A stretch of DNA of 15,858 nucleotides from Thermoflexales bacterium. Its GTDB lineage: Bacteria; Chloroflexota; Anaerolineae; Fen-1058. Location of the stretch: the NCBI GenBank assembly GCA_016931085.1, contig JAFGFO010000338.1, forward strand, positions 1 through 15,858, given 5' to 3'. Of the stretch, positions 7,358 to 13,769 are shown piece after piece. The notes under the pieces were generated by a model. That model was given only the letters and a program-made list of their open reading frames with translations, was not told the origin of the DNA and did not search any database. Within the stretch, counting starts at the first letter, position 1; each line of letters begins with the position of its first letter. The position numbers were made by a program, and so were the translations under genes.

Positions 7358-7876
7358 ATGCCGTTGAACATTCAACCCATGGACGAAGCCAGCGCGCGCG
7401 CCATCGCGCGCTGGCGCTACGATGCCCCCTACGATTTCTACAACCTGAACCCTGACGAAATCGAGCAGAATGTGGCGTATTTCGCGAATCCGCAAAATGC
7501 GTTTTATAGTATCCTAAGCGAGCAGGGGGGACTCGCCGGTTATTGCAGCTTCGGCCCGGATGGCCAGGTGCCCGGCGGCGACTACAGCCAGGCCGCGCTG
7601 GATGTGGGCATAGGCATGCGGCCTGATCTAACGGGCCACGGTGAAGGCGTCTGCTACAGTGAGCTGGTGTTTGATTTTGCATGCCGCACATTCGCTCCCG
7701 AGCGCTTGCGCGTGACGATCGCGGCCTTCAATCAGCGCGCGCAGCGCGTCTGCCACAAGCTGGGCTTTCACGTCGTGCAGCGCTTTCTGAAAGAGCCCGG
7801 CGGCGTGCCTTTCTTAATCCTGGTGCGAGAAGCGTCCAACTCACCACTTGTGCTTATCCGTACTCGCCGCCAGTGA
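7358..7876 (+). CDS. GNAT-family N-acetyltransferase
   Basis: Predicted acetyl-CoA-dependent N-acetyltransferase, 172 residues from ATG 7358; the substrate is unknown. Seen: the N-terminal pattern of RimJ/RimL-like members (IQPMDEASARAIARWRYDAPYDFYNL), the acetyl-CoA binding motif region (DVGIGMRPDLTGHGEG, matching the RxxGxG/A loop) and the following NQRAQRVCHKLGF, the usual motif B. The start is uncertain. AGAGGA (7351-7356) is only 1-2 nt from ATG 7358 but well spaced for a TTG at 7364. An upstream in-frame start at 7304 is unlikely because its added residues look non-coding. The gap to ecfT is 77 nt, and transcription from the ECF promoter is possible. Confidence 0.85.
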   Translation: MPLNIQPMDEASARAIARWRYDAPYDFYNLNPDEIEQNVAYFANPQNAFYSILSEQGGLAGYCSFGPDGQVPGGDYSQAALDVGIGMRPDLTGHGEGVCYSELVFDFACRTFAPERLRVTIAAFNQRAQRVCHKLGFHVVQRFLKEPGGVPFLILVREASNSPLVLIRTRRQ

Positions 7877-7885
7877 TGTCCAGGG

Positions 7886-7910
7886 GCCGGGGTCGCATGT
7901 CAACCCCGGC
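7886..7910 (+). other. GC-rich hairpin downstream of the GNAT stop
   Basis: GCCGGGGT (7886-7893) pairs with ACCCCGGC (7903-7910) around a 9-nt loop. It begins 10 nt after the GNAT stop. With no T-tract it would be a weak terminator or a 3'-end stabiliser at most. Confidence 0.4.
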
Positions 7911-8002
7911 ATCGTCAGCTTGGGTGACCGCCTGGCCATCCGCAGACGGAGGAGGGGCATGCGATAGCGAGCAAGAAACGCTGGGAGGGCGGGCGCACGA
8001 CT

Positions 8003-8018
8003 TGCATCTTTCGATGCA
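8003..8018. promoter_or_regulatory. Short palindrome abutting the RRM promoter
   Basis: TGCATC-TTTC-GATGCA is a 6-bp inverted repeat that ends two bases before the -35 element. Its position suits an activator or repressor site. No protein is known to bind it. Confidence 0.35.
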
Positions 8019-8019
8019 C

Positions 8020-8048
8020 TTGCCAAAAACGGGAATGTATGGTAGCAT
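8020..8048 (+). promoter_or_regulatory. Putative sigma-70 promoter for the RRM leader
   Basis: TTGCCA (8020-8025), a 17-bp spacer and TAGCAT (8043-8048) match TTGACA and TATAAT at 5 and 4 of 6 positions with ideal spacing. Transcription would start near 8055 and give a leader of about 140 nt before the RRM start codon. Confidence 0.6.
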
Positions 8049-8055
8049 GGCGCTC

Positions 8056-8137
8056 AGTGGGACGAAGTAAGCAAAGCCATTTTTCGGTCATGACGAGAAC
8101 CGCCCAGGCTTGTTTCTGCCTGAGCGGTTTTGTTTTT
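8056..8137 (+). ncRNA. Candidate short leader RNA / attenuator upstream of the RRM gene
   Basis: Between the predicted transcription start and a terminator-like hairpin lies about 80 nt without an open reading frame. Either a small RNA is released or the hairpin attenuates the downstream RRM gene. This is an inference from the order promoter, hairpin with T-tail, ribosome site; no known RNA family is recognised. Confidence 0.4.
8098..8137 (+). terminator. Terminator-like hairpin in the RRM 5' leader
   Basis: AACCGC-C-CAGGC (8098-8109) pairs with GCCTG-A-GCGGTT (8118-8129), with one internal mismatch and an 8-nt loop. It is followed at once by a T-rich run (TTTTGTTTTT, 8128-8137). It stands 57 nt before the GTG of the RRM gene, so it acts inside that gene's leader rather than after the previous gene. 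Confidence 0.7.
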
Positions 8138-8194
8138 GAACCCGGCGCGCTCTCCGACCTTTAAATCGAAAGAAACAACTATAAGGAGATTCTC

Positions 8195-8563
8195 GTGAGT
8201 AAATTGTATGTGGGCAACCTGCCCTACAGCGTCACCGAAACAGCCCTGCGCGAATTGTTCGCGCCGGTCGGCGAGCTGACCAGCGTGGCCGTCATTACCG
8301 ACCGTGACACGGGTCGGCCCAAGGGCTTTGCTTTTGTCGAGCTGAGCGATGACCTTGCCCAGCAAGCTATCAGCCAGATCAACGGCAAGACCATAGACGA
8401 GCGGAACATCACTGTCGCCGAGGCTCGTCCACAGGCGCCGCGCAGCGATTACGGCGGCGGCTATGGCAGCGGCGGCGGTCGCGGCGGCTATGGCAGCGGC
8501 GGCGGTCGCGGCGGTCGCGGCGGCTTTGGCGGCGGTGGACACGGCGGTGGTCGCCGGCGCTAG
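8195..8563 (+). CDS. RRM-domain RNA-binding protein with glycine/arginine-rich tail
   Basis: Small single-stranded RNA-binding protein of the type found in cyanobacteria and Chloroflexota, often cold-regulated; a role as RNA chaperone is inferred from the family. It has 122 residues. One RRM covers about residues 1-78, with RNP2 LYVGNL (4-9) and RNP1 KGFAFVEL (43-50), including the two aromatic residues of RNP1. From about residue 86 the chain is nearly all Gly, Arg, Tyr and Ser in GGGRGGYGSGGG-type repeats, resembling RGG boxes. The GTG start at 8195 follows AAGGAG (8183-8188) with 6 nt spacing. The gene has its own promoter, a leader hairpin and a strong terminator, so it is a single-gene unit. 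Confidence 0.93.
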   Translation: MSKLYVGNLPYSVTETALRELFAPVGELTSVAVITDRDTGRPKGFAFVELSDDLAQQAISQINGKTIDERNITVAEARPQAPRSDYGGGYGSGGGRGGYGSGGGRGGRGGFGGGGHGGGRRR

Positions 8564-8597
8564 CCGCGCCTTTAGCGTCACATCCGACCAATACAGA

Positions 8598-8635
8598 ACT
8601 GACCAGGGTTGATGTCAACCCTGGTCAGTTTTTTT
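8598..8635 (+). terminator. Strong intrinsic terminator after the RRM gene
   Basis: A perfect 15-bp stem (left arm ACTGACCAGGGTTGA at 8598-8612, right arm 8615-8629) with a 2-nt loop is followed by seven T (8629-8635). It closes the RRM transcription unit. In the other direction the T-tail is poor. Confidence 0.93.
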
Positions 8636-8662
8636 GTACCAGTTCTCTGGCGCGGAGCGCAT

Positions 8663-8692
8663 GTAGGGGCAGGCACGGGGGCCTGCTCCTAC
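8663..8692. repeat. Palindrome with GTAGGGGC ends, between convergent genes
   Basis: GTAGGGGCAGGC (8663-8674) pairs with GCCTGCTCCTAC (8681-8692) with one G-T wobble and a 6-nt loop. It sits 8 nt beyond the stop of the minus-strand YcaQ-like gene. It shares its TAGGGGC ends with the palindrome at 15659-15685, although the inner arms differ. Confidence 0.75.
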
Positions 8693-8699
8693 GAAATGG

Positions 8700-9947
8700 C
8701 TATTTTCGAAGCAGATCGACCTTGCCTTCTGCCGGCCAAACGCGCTCGAGATCGAAGGTGTCGCAGCGATTGAAGCCGGCAAACGCTTGCAAGCCTTGAC
8801 CGAGGGCCGGCCTGAAGGCCTCGAACGCGTCGAAACCTGGCTCCAAGACCAGGCTGCGGACGATCAGGACGCCCTCGGGAAATGGCGCGCCATTTCCTAA
8901 GGGTGCCTTGCTCTTGCGCGTGGCCTTGGCATCCAGTCGCCCGATCAATTCCTCGCCCCACAACAGCGGCAAGCTAAAATAGCCGTATTTCCTCTTGGCC
9001 GCTGGCAGGTAACACTCGATCGTGTAGTCGAATCCGAACAGCCGCTTGGTCCGCTCGCGTTGGATGACGAGATTGTCAAACGGCGACAGCAAGACCAGGC
9101 TGGGTGGCCTGGCTTCTAGACTGGTGGCGCTCTCAAGCGAGCAGGCTAGGGCGTAGTCAGTCCCAGGCTGCCCGTCTATCTTGAGGCAAGCCACCTGTCC
9201 CGCGTCGACCAGCTCGCGCAGCGCATGGGTGATGATATCTTTGCCGGCGGCCGGGATGTGGGAGCAAATCTCTTTCTCCCGCGCCAGGCCGTGGGCCGCC
9301 AACGCGCGGCGCACGAGAAAGCGCCCCAGCTCGGCCTGATCTGGCACACGCGTGTCCACGCCTTCCGGCAGCACGCGCTCGGTCAGGTCGTACACGCGCT
9401 GAAAGTTGCGGCGCTCGGCGACCATCAAGTCGCCCCGCCAAAACAGCAGCTCCAGGGCGATTTTGGCCGGTTTCCAATTCCACCACGTTCCGCGCGGCGT
9501 GCCCGGCGGCGGCGTAAAGTCCTTCGATCCCAGTGGCCCTTCCTGGCGAATGCGCTCCAGCACCGGCGCCATCAGGTGCCCGCACTGCTCCATCCGCCGC
9601 TGGAACCAGGGATGGGAGGGTGATTGGAACGAGCGCTTGAGCGGCAGGTAGTAGCGGTAATCGGACATCGGCAAATAGGACGCCGCGTGTCCCCAGTACT
9701 CGAACACGCGGCGCTCTTTCAGCAGCTCGTTGAGCATCGCCGGGGCGTAATCCGGTTGGCGCGCCCACAGCGTGTGATGGTGCGCTCGCTCGACCACGGC
9801 GATCGTGTCGATCTGGACATAGCCCAGTTTTTGGATCGTCTGTTCAGCGCCGTCTTTGCCCGCCGGCAACGTCGTTTTGCCGTCCAGGAGTTGGGCGTTC
9901 AAGGCGATCCGGCGCGCCAAGGCCAGGGGAACACTCGTTTCCTTCAT
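8700..9947 (-). CDS. YcaQ/AlkX-like winged-helix DNA glycosylase family protein
   Basis: 415-residue member of the HTH_42/YcaQ family, whose characterised members (E. coli YcaQ/AlkX and Streptomyces AlkZ) are DNA glycosylases that unhook interstrand cross-links or remove bulky alkyl lesions. Seen: LGYVQIDTIAVVERAHHHTLWAR (residues 41-63), containing the QxD motif (Q45, D47) that marks the AlkX type rather than QxQ of AlkZ, and the histidine cluster H56-H58. Further on there are the winged-helix region and the conserved PSLVLLSPFDNLVIQRERTKRLFGFDYTIECYLP segment followed by KRKYGYFSLPLLWG. ATG 9947 has no clear ribosome site; the leader is occupied by CTCTGTG and heptamer repeats. It is last in the minus-strand gene row, and transcription with the upstream genes is uncertain. 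Confidence 0.88.
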   Translation of the reverse strand: MKETSVPLALARRIALNAQLLDGKTTLPAGKDGAEQTIQKLGYVQIDTIAVVERAHHHTLWARQPDYAPAMLNELLKERRVFEYWGHAASYLPMSDYRYYLPLKRSFQSPSHPWFQRRMEQCGHLMAPVLERIRQEGPLGSKDFTPPPGTPRGTWWNWKPAKIALELLFWRGDLMVAERRNFQRVYDLTERVLPEGVDTRVPDQAELGRFLVRRALAAHGLAREKEICSHIPAAGKDIITHALRELVDAGQVACLKIDGQPGTDYALACSLESATSLEARPPSLVLLSPFDNLVIQRERTKRLFGFDYTIECYLPAAKRKYGYFSLPLLWGEELIGRLDAKATRKSKAPLGNGAPFPEGVLIVRSLVLEPGFDAFEAFRPALGQGLQAFAGFNRCDTFDLERVWPAEGKVDLLRK

Positions 9948-9991
9948 AGAAGAATCGCAATCTCTGTGAGCTCTGTGAGGTTCTAAAGTGG

Positions 9992-10033
9992 ACCTTGCAC
10001 CTGAAACCTTAAACCTGCAACTCGAAACCAGGT
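9992..10033. repeat. Degenerate 7-bp tandem array between the radical SAM and YcaQ-like genes
   Basis: Six heptamers: ACCTTGC, ACCTGAA, ACCTTAA, ACCTGCA, ACTCGAA and ACCAGGT. The array begins two bases after the radical SAM stop on the minus strand. A shorter array with the same unit type lies on the other side of that gene (11107-11130), so the gene is bracketed. Confidence 0.75.
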
Positions 10034-10034
10034 G

Positions 10035-11069
10035 TTATATCTCCGACATGTACTTGGCGCCGCAGCGATAGCACACGGCCAGCGGCTGCGCGCGCCTGTA
10101 TTGGCGGAAACGCTCCGCCCGCTCGCCGTTCCAAATTTGCTCGATGCTCGCCTGCCTGACGTTGCCGATGGCGTAATCTGGGAAATCGACGCAGAAATTC
10201 GCCTCTCCGTTGGGCTGAATGTCGATCAGTTTTTCGACGTTCGTGCAGTGCTGCGGGCCGACCGGGCTGGTGGCGTCGCTGAACCAGGTGTGGTACTCGT
10301 CCTCGGACAAGACCATGTAAGGATAGCTGTAGACCTCGCCGAGAGTGGCCAGGTAGGTCCGGTAGCCCTCGACGAATTCGTCCACCTCGACACCGGAGTC
10401 TTCCTGGTGAAAGCCCCGCCAGGAAAAAGCCTCACAGCCGAAAATCTCTTTCATCTCTTTCTCGTACTGCTGGCCGACCGCTTCGGGAAAGTAGTAATAC
10501 GGGACGATGCAGATGGTCTTGATGCCCAGGCGGCGGGCGATGTCCGGCATAGCCCCCAGCCCCTTGTACGAGTAGCGGCTGATGGTGAAAGTGATCGAAC
10601 GGCTGATGGGGCGCTGCCTGGCTTGCTCGATCTCGCCCAGCCAGGCGGCGCCGGCTTGGATCTGCTTGAAGCAGCCTTTGACCCCCCTGACCGCGTCGTG
10701 AATGCCTTCTGGCCCGTCCACGGAAATGCTCAGGTGAATTTTGCCGATCCGGACGATGTCCGGCGCGTACCTGGCCAATTGCGTGCCATTCGTGTCGATG
10801 GATATAAACATGCCCTTGTCGTGGATATAGCTCAGCAGTTCGATAATATACGGAAGGAGAAAAACCTCCCCGCCCCGCAGCAGGACCGACGAGATCGAAT
10901 GATCCGCCAGCTCGTCGACGATCCTCTTCCAGTCGGCCAGGTCCATTTCTTGCTCGAGGCTGGCCTTGCGCTCGCGCATGTAGCCCTGCTCGCTCCACTG
11001 GCCGCACATCCCGCACTTGAGATTGCATCGATTGGTCAGCGTCAATGAAATGCGCGACGGAAAATTCAT
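10035..11069 (-). CDS. Radical SAM protein with SPASM-like C-terminal cysteines
   Basis: 344 residues. The N-terminal CxxxCxxC (C15, C19, C22 in NRCNLKCGMC) binds the [4Fe-4S] cluster that cleaves S-adenosylmethionine. GGE (66-68) and the later ISIDTNGT and LSISVDGPEGIHD are standard radical-SAM barrel elements. The C-terminus has C275, C293 and a CxxC (C333, C336) plus the NVRQASIEQIWNGERAERFR phrase typical of SPASM/twitch proteins, implying an auxiliary cluster, but with fewer cysteines than a full SPASM domain. Such enzymes often modify peptides or join anaerobic-maturase systems; no precursor peptide is visible nearby. ATG 11069 follows AGAGGTG at good spacing. It lies 64 nt downstream of hisF on the same strand; a role in histidine synthesis is not established. 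Confidence 0.88.
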   Translation of the reverse strand: MNFPSRISLTLTNRCNLKCGMCGQWSEQGYMRERKASLEQEMDLADWKRIVDELADHSISSVLLRGGEVFLLPYIIELLSYIHDKGMFISIDTNGTQLARYAPDIVRIGKIHLSISVDGPEGIHDAVRGVKGCFKQIQAGAAWLGEIEQARQRPISRSITFTISRYSYKGLGAMPDIARRLGIKTICIVPYYYFPEAVGQQYEKEMKEIFGCEAFSWRGFHQEDSGVEVDEFVEGYRTYLATLGEVYSYPYMVLSEDEYHTWFSDATSPVGPQHCTNVEKLIDIQPNGEANFCVDFPDYAIGNVRQASIEQIWNGERAERFRQYRRAQPLAVCYRCGAKYMSEI

Positions 11070-11106
11070 GGCAACACCTCTAACATGACTATGTCGTGGG
11101 TCTCAC

Positions 11107-11130
11107 ACCTGAGACCTGCAACCTGAAACC
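11107..11130. repeat. Degenerate 7-bp tandem array between hisF and the radical SAM gene
   Basis: ACCTGAG, ACCTGCA, ACCTGAA and a partial ACC run head to tail. The unit type is the same as at 9992-10033, on the opposite side of the radical SAM gene. Confidence 0.7.
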
Positions 11131-11133
11131 ATC

Positions 11134-11913
11134 TTAATAGCTCATCCGTATCTTGATCCCGCGCTGGTGCAGGTAGCTCTTGATCTCGCCGATGGTGTGC
11201 TCGCCATAGTGCAGCATCGAGGCGATCAGGGCAGCGTCGGCGTGCCCCTCGGTGAGCACCTCGTAGAGATGCTCGGGCCGGCCGCCGCCGCCGGAGGCGA
11301 TCACCGGGATGCCCACCGCGTCGGCGATCATGCGGGTCAACTTGATCTCGTAGCCCTGCTTGGTGCCGTCGGCGTCGATCGAGTTGATCACCAGCTCGCC
11401 CGCGCCCAACTCTTCTCCTCGCTTGGCCCACTCCAGGGCGTCCAGCCCCGACCGGGTGCGCCCGCCGCGGATGACGATCTCGTAGCCGGAAGGGATATTG
11501 GGAGATGGCGGCACGGCCAGCACGTCCATCGACAGCACCACGCACTGCGCGCCAAAGGCGCGCGAGGCCTCGACGATCAACTGCGGGCTGAGCACGGCGG
11601 CCGTGTTGACGTTCACCTTTTCCGCGCCGGCCAGCAGCACCTGGCCGCAATCCTCCACCGTGCGCAGGCCGCCTCCCACCGAAAAGGGGATAAAGACCTG
11701 CGCGGCTACCCGGCTGACGACGTCGAGCATGATGCCCCGGTTATCGCTGGAGGCCGTGATGTCGTAAAAGACCAGCTCATCCAGCCCTTCTTCATAATAC
11801 TTTTTGGCTGTCGCCACCGGGTCGCCAATGTCACGCGTATCGACGAACTTGACGCTCTTGGCCAACTTGCCATCGCGCACGTCCAGGCAAGAAATCAAGC
11901 GCTTGCTCAACAT
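11134..11913 (-). CDS. hisF: Imidazole glycerol phosphate synthase cyclase subunit HisF
   Basis: Cytoplasmic (beta/alpha)8 barrel that uses ammonia from HisH to turn PRFAR into imidazole glycerol phosphate and AICAR. It has 259 residues, a usual length. The catalytic acids are D11 in SCLDVRDG and D130 in VVLSMDV. Also seen are the phosphate-binding [29 protein letters not shown] and VIASGGGG segments. The usual KGV motif after the first strand reads AKSVKF, a small deviation. ATG 11913 overlaps the hisH stop by 7 nt, as expected for two subunits made in equal amounts. The remainder resembles the form with [17 protein letters not shown], found in several non-proteobacterial and deltaproteobacterial lineages. 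Confidence 0.97.
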   Translation of the reverse strand: MLSKRLISCLDVRDGKLAKSVKFVDTRDIGDPVATAKKYYEEGLDELVFYDITASSDNRGIMLDVVSRVAAQVFIPFSVGGGLRTVEDCGQVLLAGAEKVNVNTAAVLSPQLIVEASRAFGAQCVVLSMDVLAVPPSPNIPSGYEIVIRGGRTRSGLDALEWAKRGEELGAGELVINSIDADGTKQGYEIKLTRMIADAVGIPVIASGGGGRPEHLYEVLTEGHADAALIASMLHYGEHTIGEIKSYLHQRGIKIRMSY

Positions 11914-12527
11914 ACGTCACCATCCCACTGGGAAAAGTTGCGCAGCATCCTCAACCCCAGCCGCCCGCTCTTTTCGGGATGGAACTGGGTGGCAAACAGG
12001 TTTTTGTAACCGATGGCGGCCGGGAAGCTCAGCTCGTACTCGCAGGTGGCCAAGACGTGCTCGGCGGCGGCCGGCTGGGGATAGTACGAGTGCACAAAGT
12101 AAAATTCGTCGCCGGCCGCCAGGTCTGCCATGATGGGATGCTCGCGCACGACCTGAATCGCGTTCCAGCCCATGTGGGGAATTTTGAGCATTGGATTCTC
12201 CAACTGGAAGCGGCGGCAAACTCCCTCGACCAGGCCCAGGCAGACTGTGTCACCCTCTTCAGAGTGGGTCAGCACGATTTGGCAGCCAAGGCAGATGCCC
12301 ATGATGGGCGTGCCAAGCCTGAAGGCATCTCTCAGCGCCGTGTCCAGTCCCCTTTCTTGTAAGGCGGCCATGGCGGTCGCCGCGTGGCCCACGCCCGGGA
12401 AAATGATGCGCTCGGCCTGGCGCAACTCCTGCCCGTCGGCCGTGATCTTGCACGGGATCTCCAGGTGATCCAGCGCCCGCTTCACGGAAGTCAGGTTGCC
12501 GGCTTTGTAGTCTACGATCAGAATCAT
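11907..12527 (-). CDS. hisH: Imidazole glycerol phosphate synthase glutaminase subunit HisH
   Basis: Class I glutamine amidotransferase that supplies ammonia to HisF. It has 206 residues. Seen: the N-terminal [15 protein letters not shown], oxyanion-strand region [11 protein letters not shown], nucleophile C79 in GICLGCQI, and H183 and E185 of the triad in TQFHPEKSG. All catalytic residues are present. ATG 12527 is certain from the conserved N-terminus, yet the upstream bases are an AT-only heptamer array (12530-12570) with no Shine-Dalgarno sequence. Translation may therefore depend on an unstructured AT-rich leader, which is unusual for this window. Confidence 0.97.
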   Translation of the reverse strand: MILIVDYKAGNLTSVKRALDHLEIPCKITADGQELRQAERIIFPGVGHAATAMAALQERGLDTALRDAFRLGTPIMGICLGCQIVLTHSEEGDTVCLGLVEGVCRRFQLENPMLKIPHMGWNAIQVVREHPIMADLAAGDEFYFVHSYYPQPAAAEHVLATCEYELSFPAAIGYKNLFATQFHPEKSGRLGLRMLRNFSQWDGDVC

Positions 12528-12529
12528 GG

Positions 12530-12570
12530 TTAATTGTTAATTATTAATTGTTAATTGTTAATTATTAATT
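12530..12570. repeat. TTAATTR heptamer array in front of hisH
   Basis: Six consecutive units (TTAATTG or TTAATTA, the last lacking one base) occupy 41 bp of A/T-rich DNA in an otherwise GC-rich region. On the minus strand it supplies the last codons (LIINN and stop) of the upstream C-GCAxxG-C-C gene and ends 2 bases before the hisH ATG. Confidence 0.9.
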
Positions 12571-13000
12571 CCAAGATTTCAACCGCGTCTTGGACGAACT
12601 GGGGACAGCGCGTGAACAGCCCCATTTCCGACGCTCGGCGATGACCTTCGGGCGTGCTGATGTCGCAACCGAGCAGCTCGTTGCACGTGATGGTGCCGTG
12701 GCGGGCGGCAAAGCGGGCGGTGAATTCGCGCACGAGCGCGTAGGCCTTTTCCTTGGTCTGCGCTTCATCGTCGTCCTCGTGCGCCTTGCCGTATTTGAGC
12801 CCGATGACCATAAACGCGCCGCTCACCGCGCCGCAGGTGTGCCCCATGCGTCCCATCCCGCCGCCAAAAGCCCCGGCGACCCTCAGCGCCATCTCGCGCT
12901 CCAGGCCAAGCTCGGGCCCATAGGCCGAGATCACCGCTTGGGCACAGTTAAAGCCTTTGGCGAAGCACTCGCGCGCTCGCTCAACTCTTGTCGTCGTCAT
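12551..13000 (-). CDS. C-GCAxxG-C-C family protein
   Basis: 149-residue small protein of the family named for its conserved cysteine pattern, whose members are often encoded near redox or metal genes; the biochemical role is unknown. Seen: FNCAQAVISAYG (C19), AFGGGMGRMGHTCGAVSGA (C56, the TCGA-x-x-G motif), ITCNELLGCD (C106, C112) and C132, plus C12. The start is ATG 13000 with a textbook GAGGAGG 6 nt upstream. The tail EILELIINN runs into the TTAATTR heptamer array, and the stop lies in the array, so the C-terminus has been remodelled by the repeat. It is 37 nt downstream of the HAD gene inside the his gene row; whether it serves histidine synthesis is unknown. Confidence 0.88.
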   Translation of the reverse strand: MTTTRVERARECFAKGFNCAQAVISAYGPELGLEREMALRVAGAFGGGMGRMGHTCGAVSGAFMVIGLKYGKAHEDDDEAQTKEKAYALVREFTARFAARHGTITCNELLGCDISTPEGHRRASEMGLFTRCPQFVQDAVEILELIINN

Positions 13001-13037
13001 CAGATACCTCCTCTGTCTGAAGAGTAGGGCGGCATCC

Positions 13038-13769
13038 CTATGCCAGCCCTCGTTTCTCCAGCAGTTCTGTCGCAAGCTCTTTGACACTATGGAGCACTCG
13101 ATAGGCTCCAGAGAAATCGCTGCCCTCGGTCAATTCGGTGGGCACGACGAAACACCGGATGCCGGCCTGCCTGGCGGCGATCAGGCCGCGCTGGGAGTCT
13201 TCGACTACCACACATTCGCCGGCATCGAATCCGCTTTTCTTGAGAGCGAGCAAATAAGGCTCGGGGTCGGGCTTGAAGCGAGTATAGTTCTGGCTGGTCA
13301 ACACAAAGTCAAAATAATCGAGCAGCCCGCTCGAACGGTGGATCAACTCGAAGTGATCCCGCCTGGAGCTGGTCACGATGCCCATGAGGAACTTGCCGTG
13401 CAGCTTGATGAGCGTTTCCTCAACTCCCGCGATGACGGAGCTCTCGTCACGCAATAACTGGCTGTAGAGCGCGTCGCGTTCCTCGCGCAGGCGGTCTATT
13501 TCAGCCGGAGGGATCCCTTTTTCTGCCGCCAGATGCCAGACGCCTCGCCCGCTTTTCAGGACTGCCTCGACGTATTGCTCCTGGGTCAGGCTGACGCCGA
13601 TTGGAGCCATGGTTTCCCGCGTGGCACGGAAAAAGAGCCGCTCCGTATCGACCAGCACGCCGTCGTTGTCCCAAAAGATGGCCTTCGTCGTCACAAGTTT
13701 TGTACCCACCTTCAACGCATCCCTACCTTCCTGGAAGCTCCAAGCTTCCAGGAAGCTAAGCTTGATCAT
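13038..13769 (-). CDS. HAD-superfamily phosphatase (beta-phosphoglucomutase-like)
   Basis: Haloacid-dehalogenase-type phosphohydrolase, 243 residues if started at ATG 13769. Motif I is DNDGVLVDTE (D34, D36), motif II TSS (133-135), motif III lysine K166 in FKPDPEPY and motif IV EDSQRG (E190, D191), with an alpha-helical cap between motifs I and II. The ATG overlaps the hisA stop as ATGA, implying coupling. However, the first 26 residues are encoded by a palindrome plus a partial copy of the hisA end, so a GTG at 13694 (218 residues, beginning TTKAIFWDND) is a serious alternative start and the more family-like length. Its position in the his row makes histidinol-phosphate a possible substrate; sugar phosphates are equally plausible on family grounds. 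Confidence 0.88.
   Translation of the reverse strand: MIKLSFLEAWSFQEGRDALKVGTKLVTTKAIFWDNDGVLVDTERLFFRATRETMAPIGVSLTQEQYVEAVLKSGRGVWHLAAEKGIPPAEIDRLREERDALYSQLLRDESSVIAGVEETLIKLHGKFLMGIVTSSRRDHFELIHRSSGLLDYFDFVLTSQNYTRFKPDPEPYLLALKKSGFDAGECVVVEDSQRGLIAARQAGIRCFVVPTELTEGSDFSGAYRVLHSVKELATELLEKRGLA
13727..13755. repeat. Palindrome with AGCT-CCA-AGCT core at the hisA/HAD junction
   Basis: CTTCCTGGAAGCT (13727-13739) and its exact complement (13743-13755) flank CCA. It shares the AGCT-NNA-AGCT centre with 1224-1254, while the outer arms differ in a compensated way. Read on the minus strand in the HAD frame it encodes SFLEAWSFQE. Confidence 0.85.

Larger units (their letters stand above)
7877..8194. 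other. 318-nt gene-free stretch between GNAT and RRM genes
   Basis: I see no convincing protein here. The stretch holds a GC-rich hairpin after the GNAT stop, a short palindrome, a promoter, a terminator-like hairpin and the RRM leader, listed separately. Open frames crossing it have no plausible start or protein character. No tRNA cloverleaf was recognised. Confidence 0.7.

Noticed and set aside
8054..8581. Alanine-rich open frame opposite the RRM gene
   Set aside because: The alanine repeats are the complement of glycine codons of the RRM tail; the plus strand has RNP motifs, promoter and terminator.
12530..12570. CRISPR array or origin-like iterons
   Set aside because: Units are 7 bp with no spacers, and there are no cas genes, dnaA boxes or replication genes.
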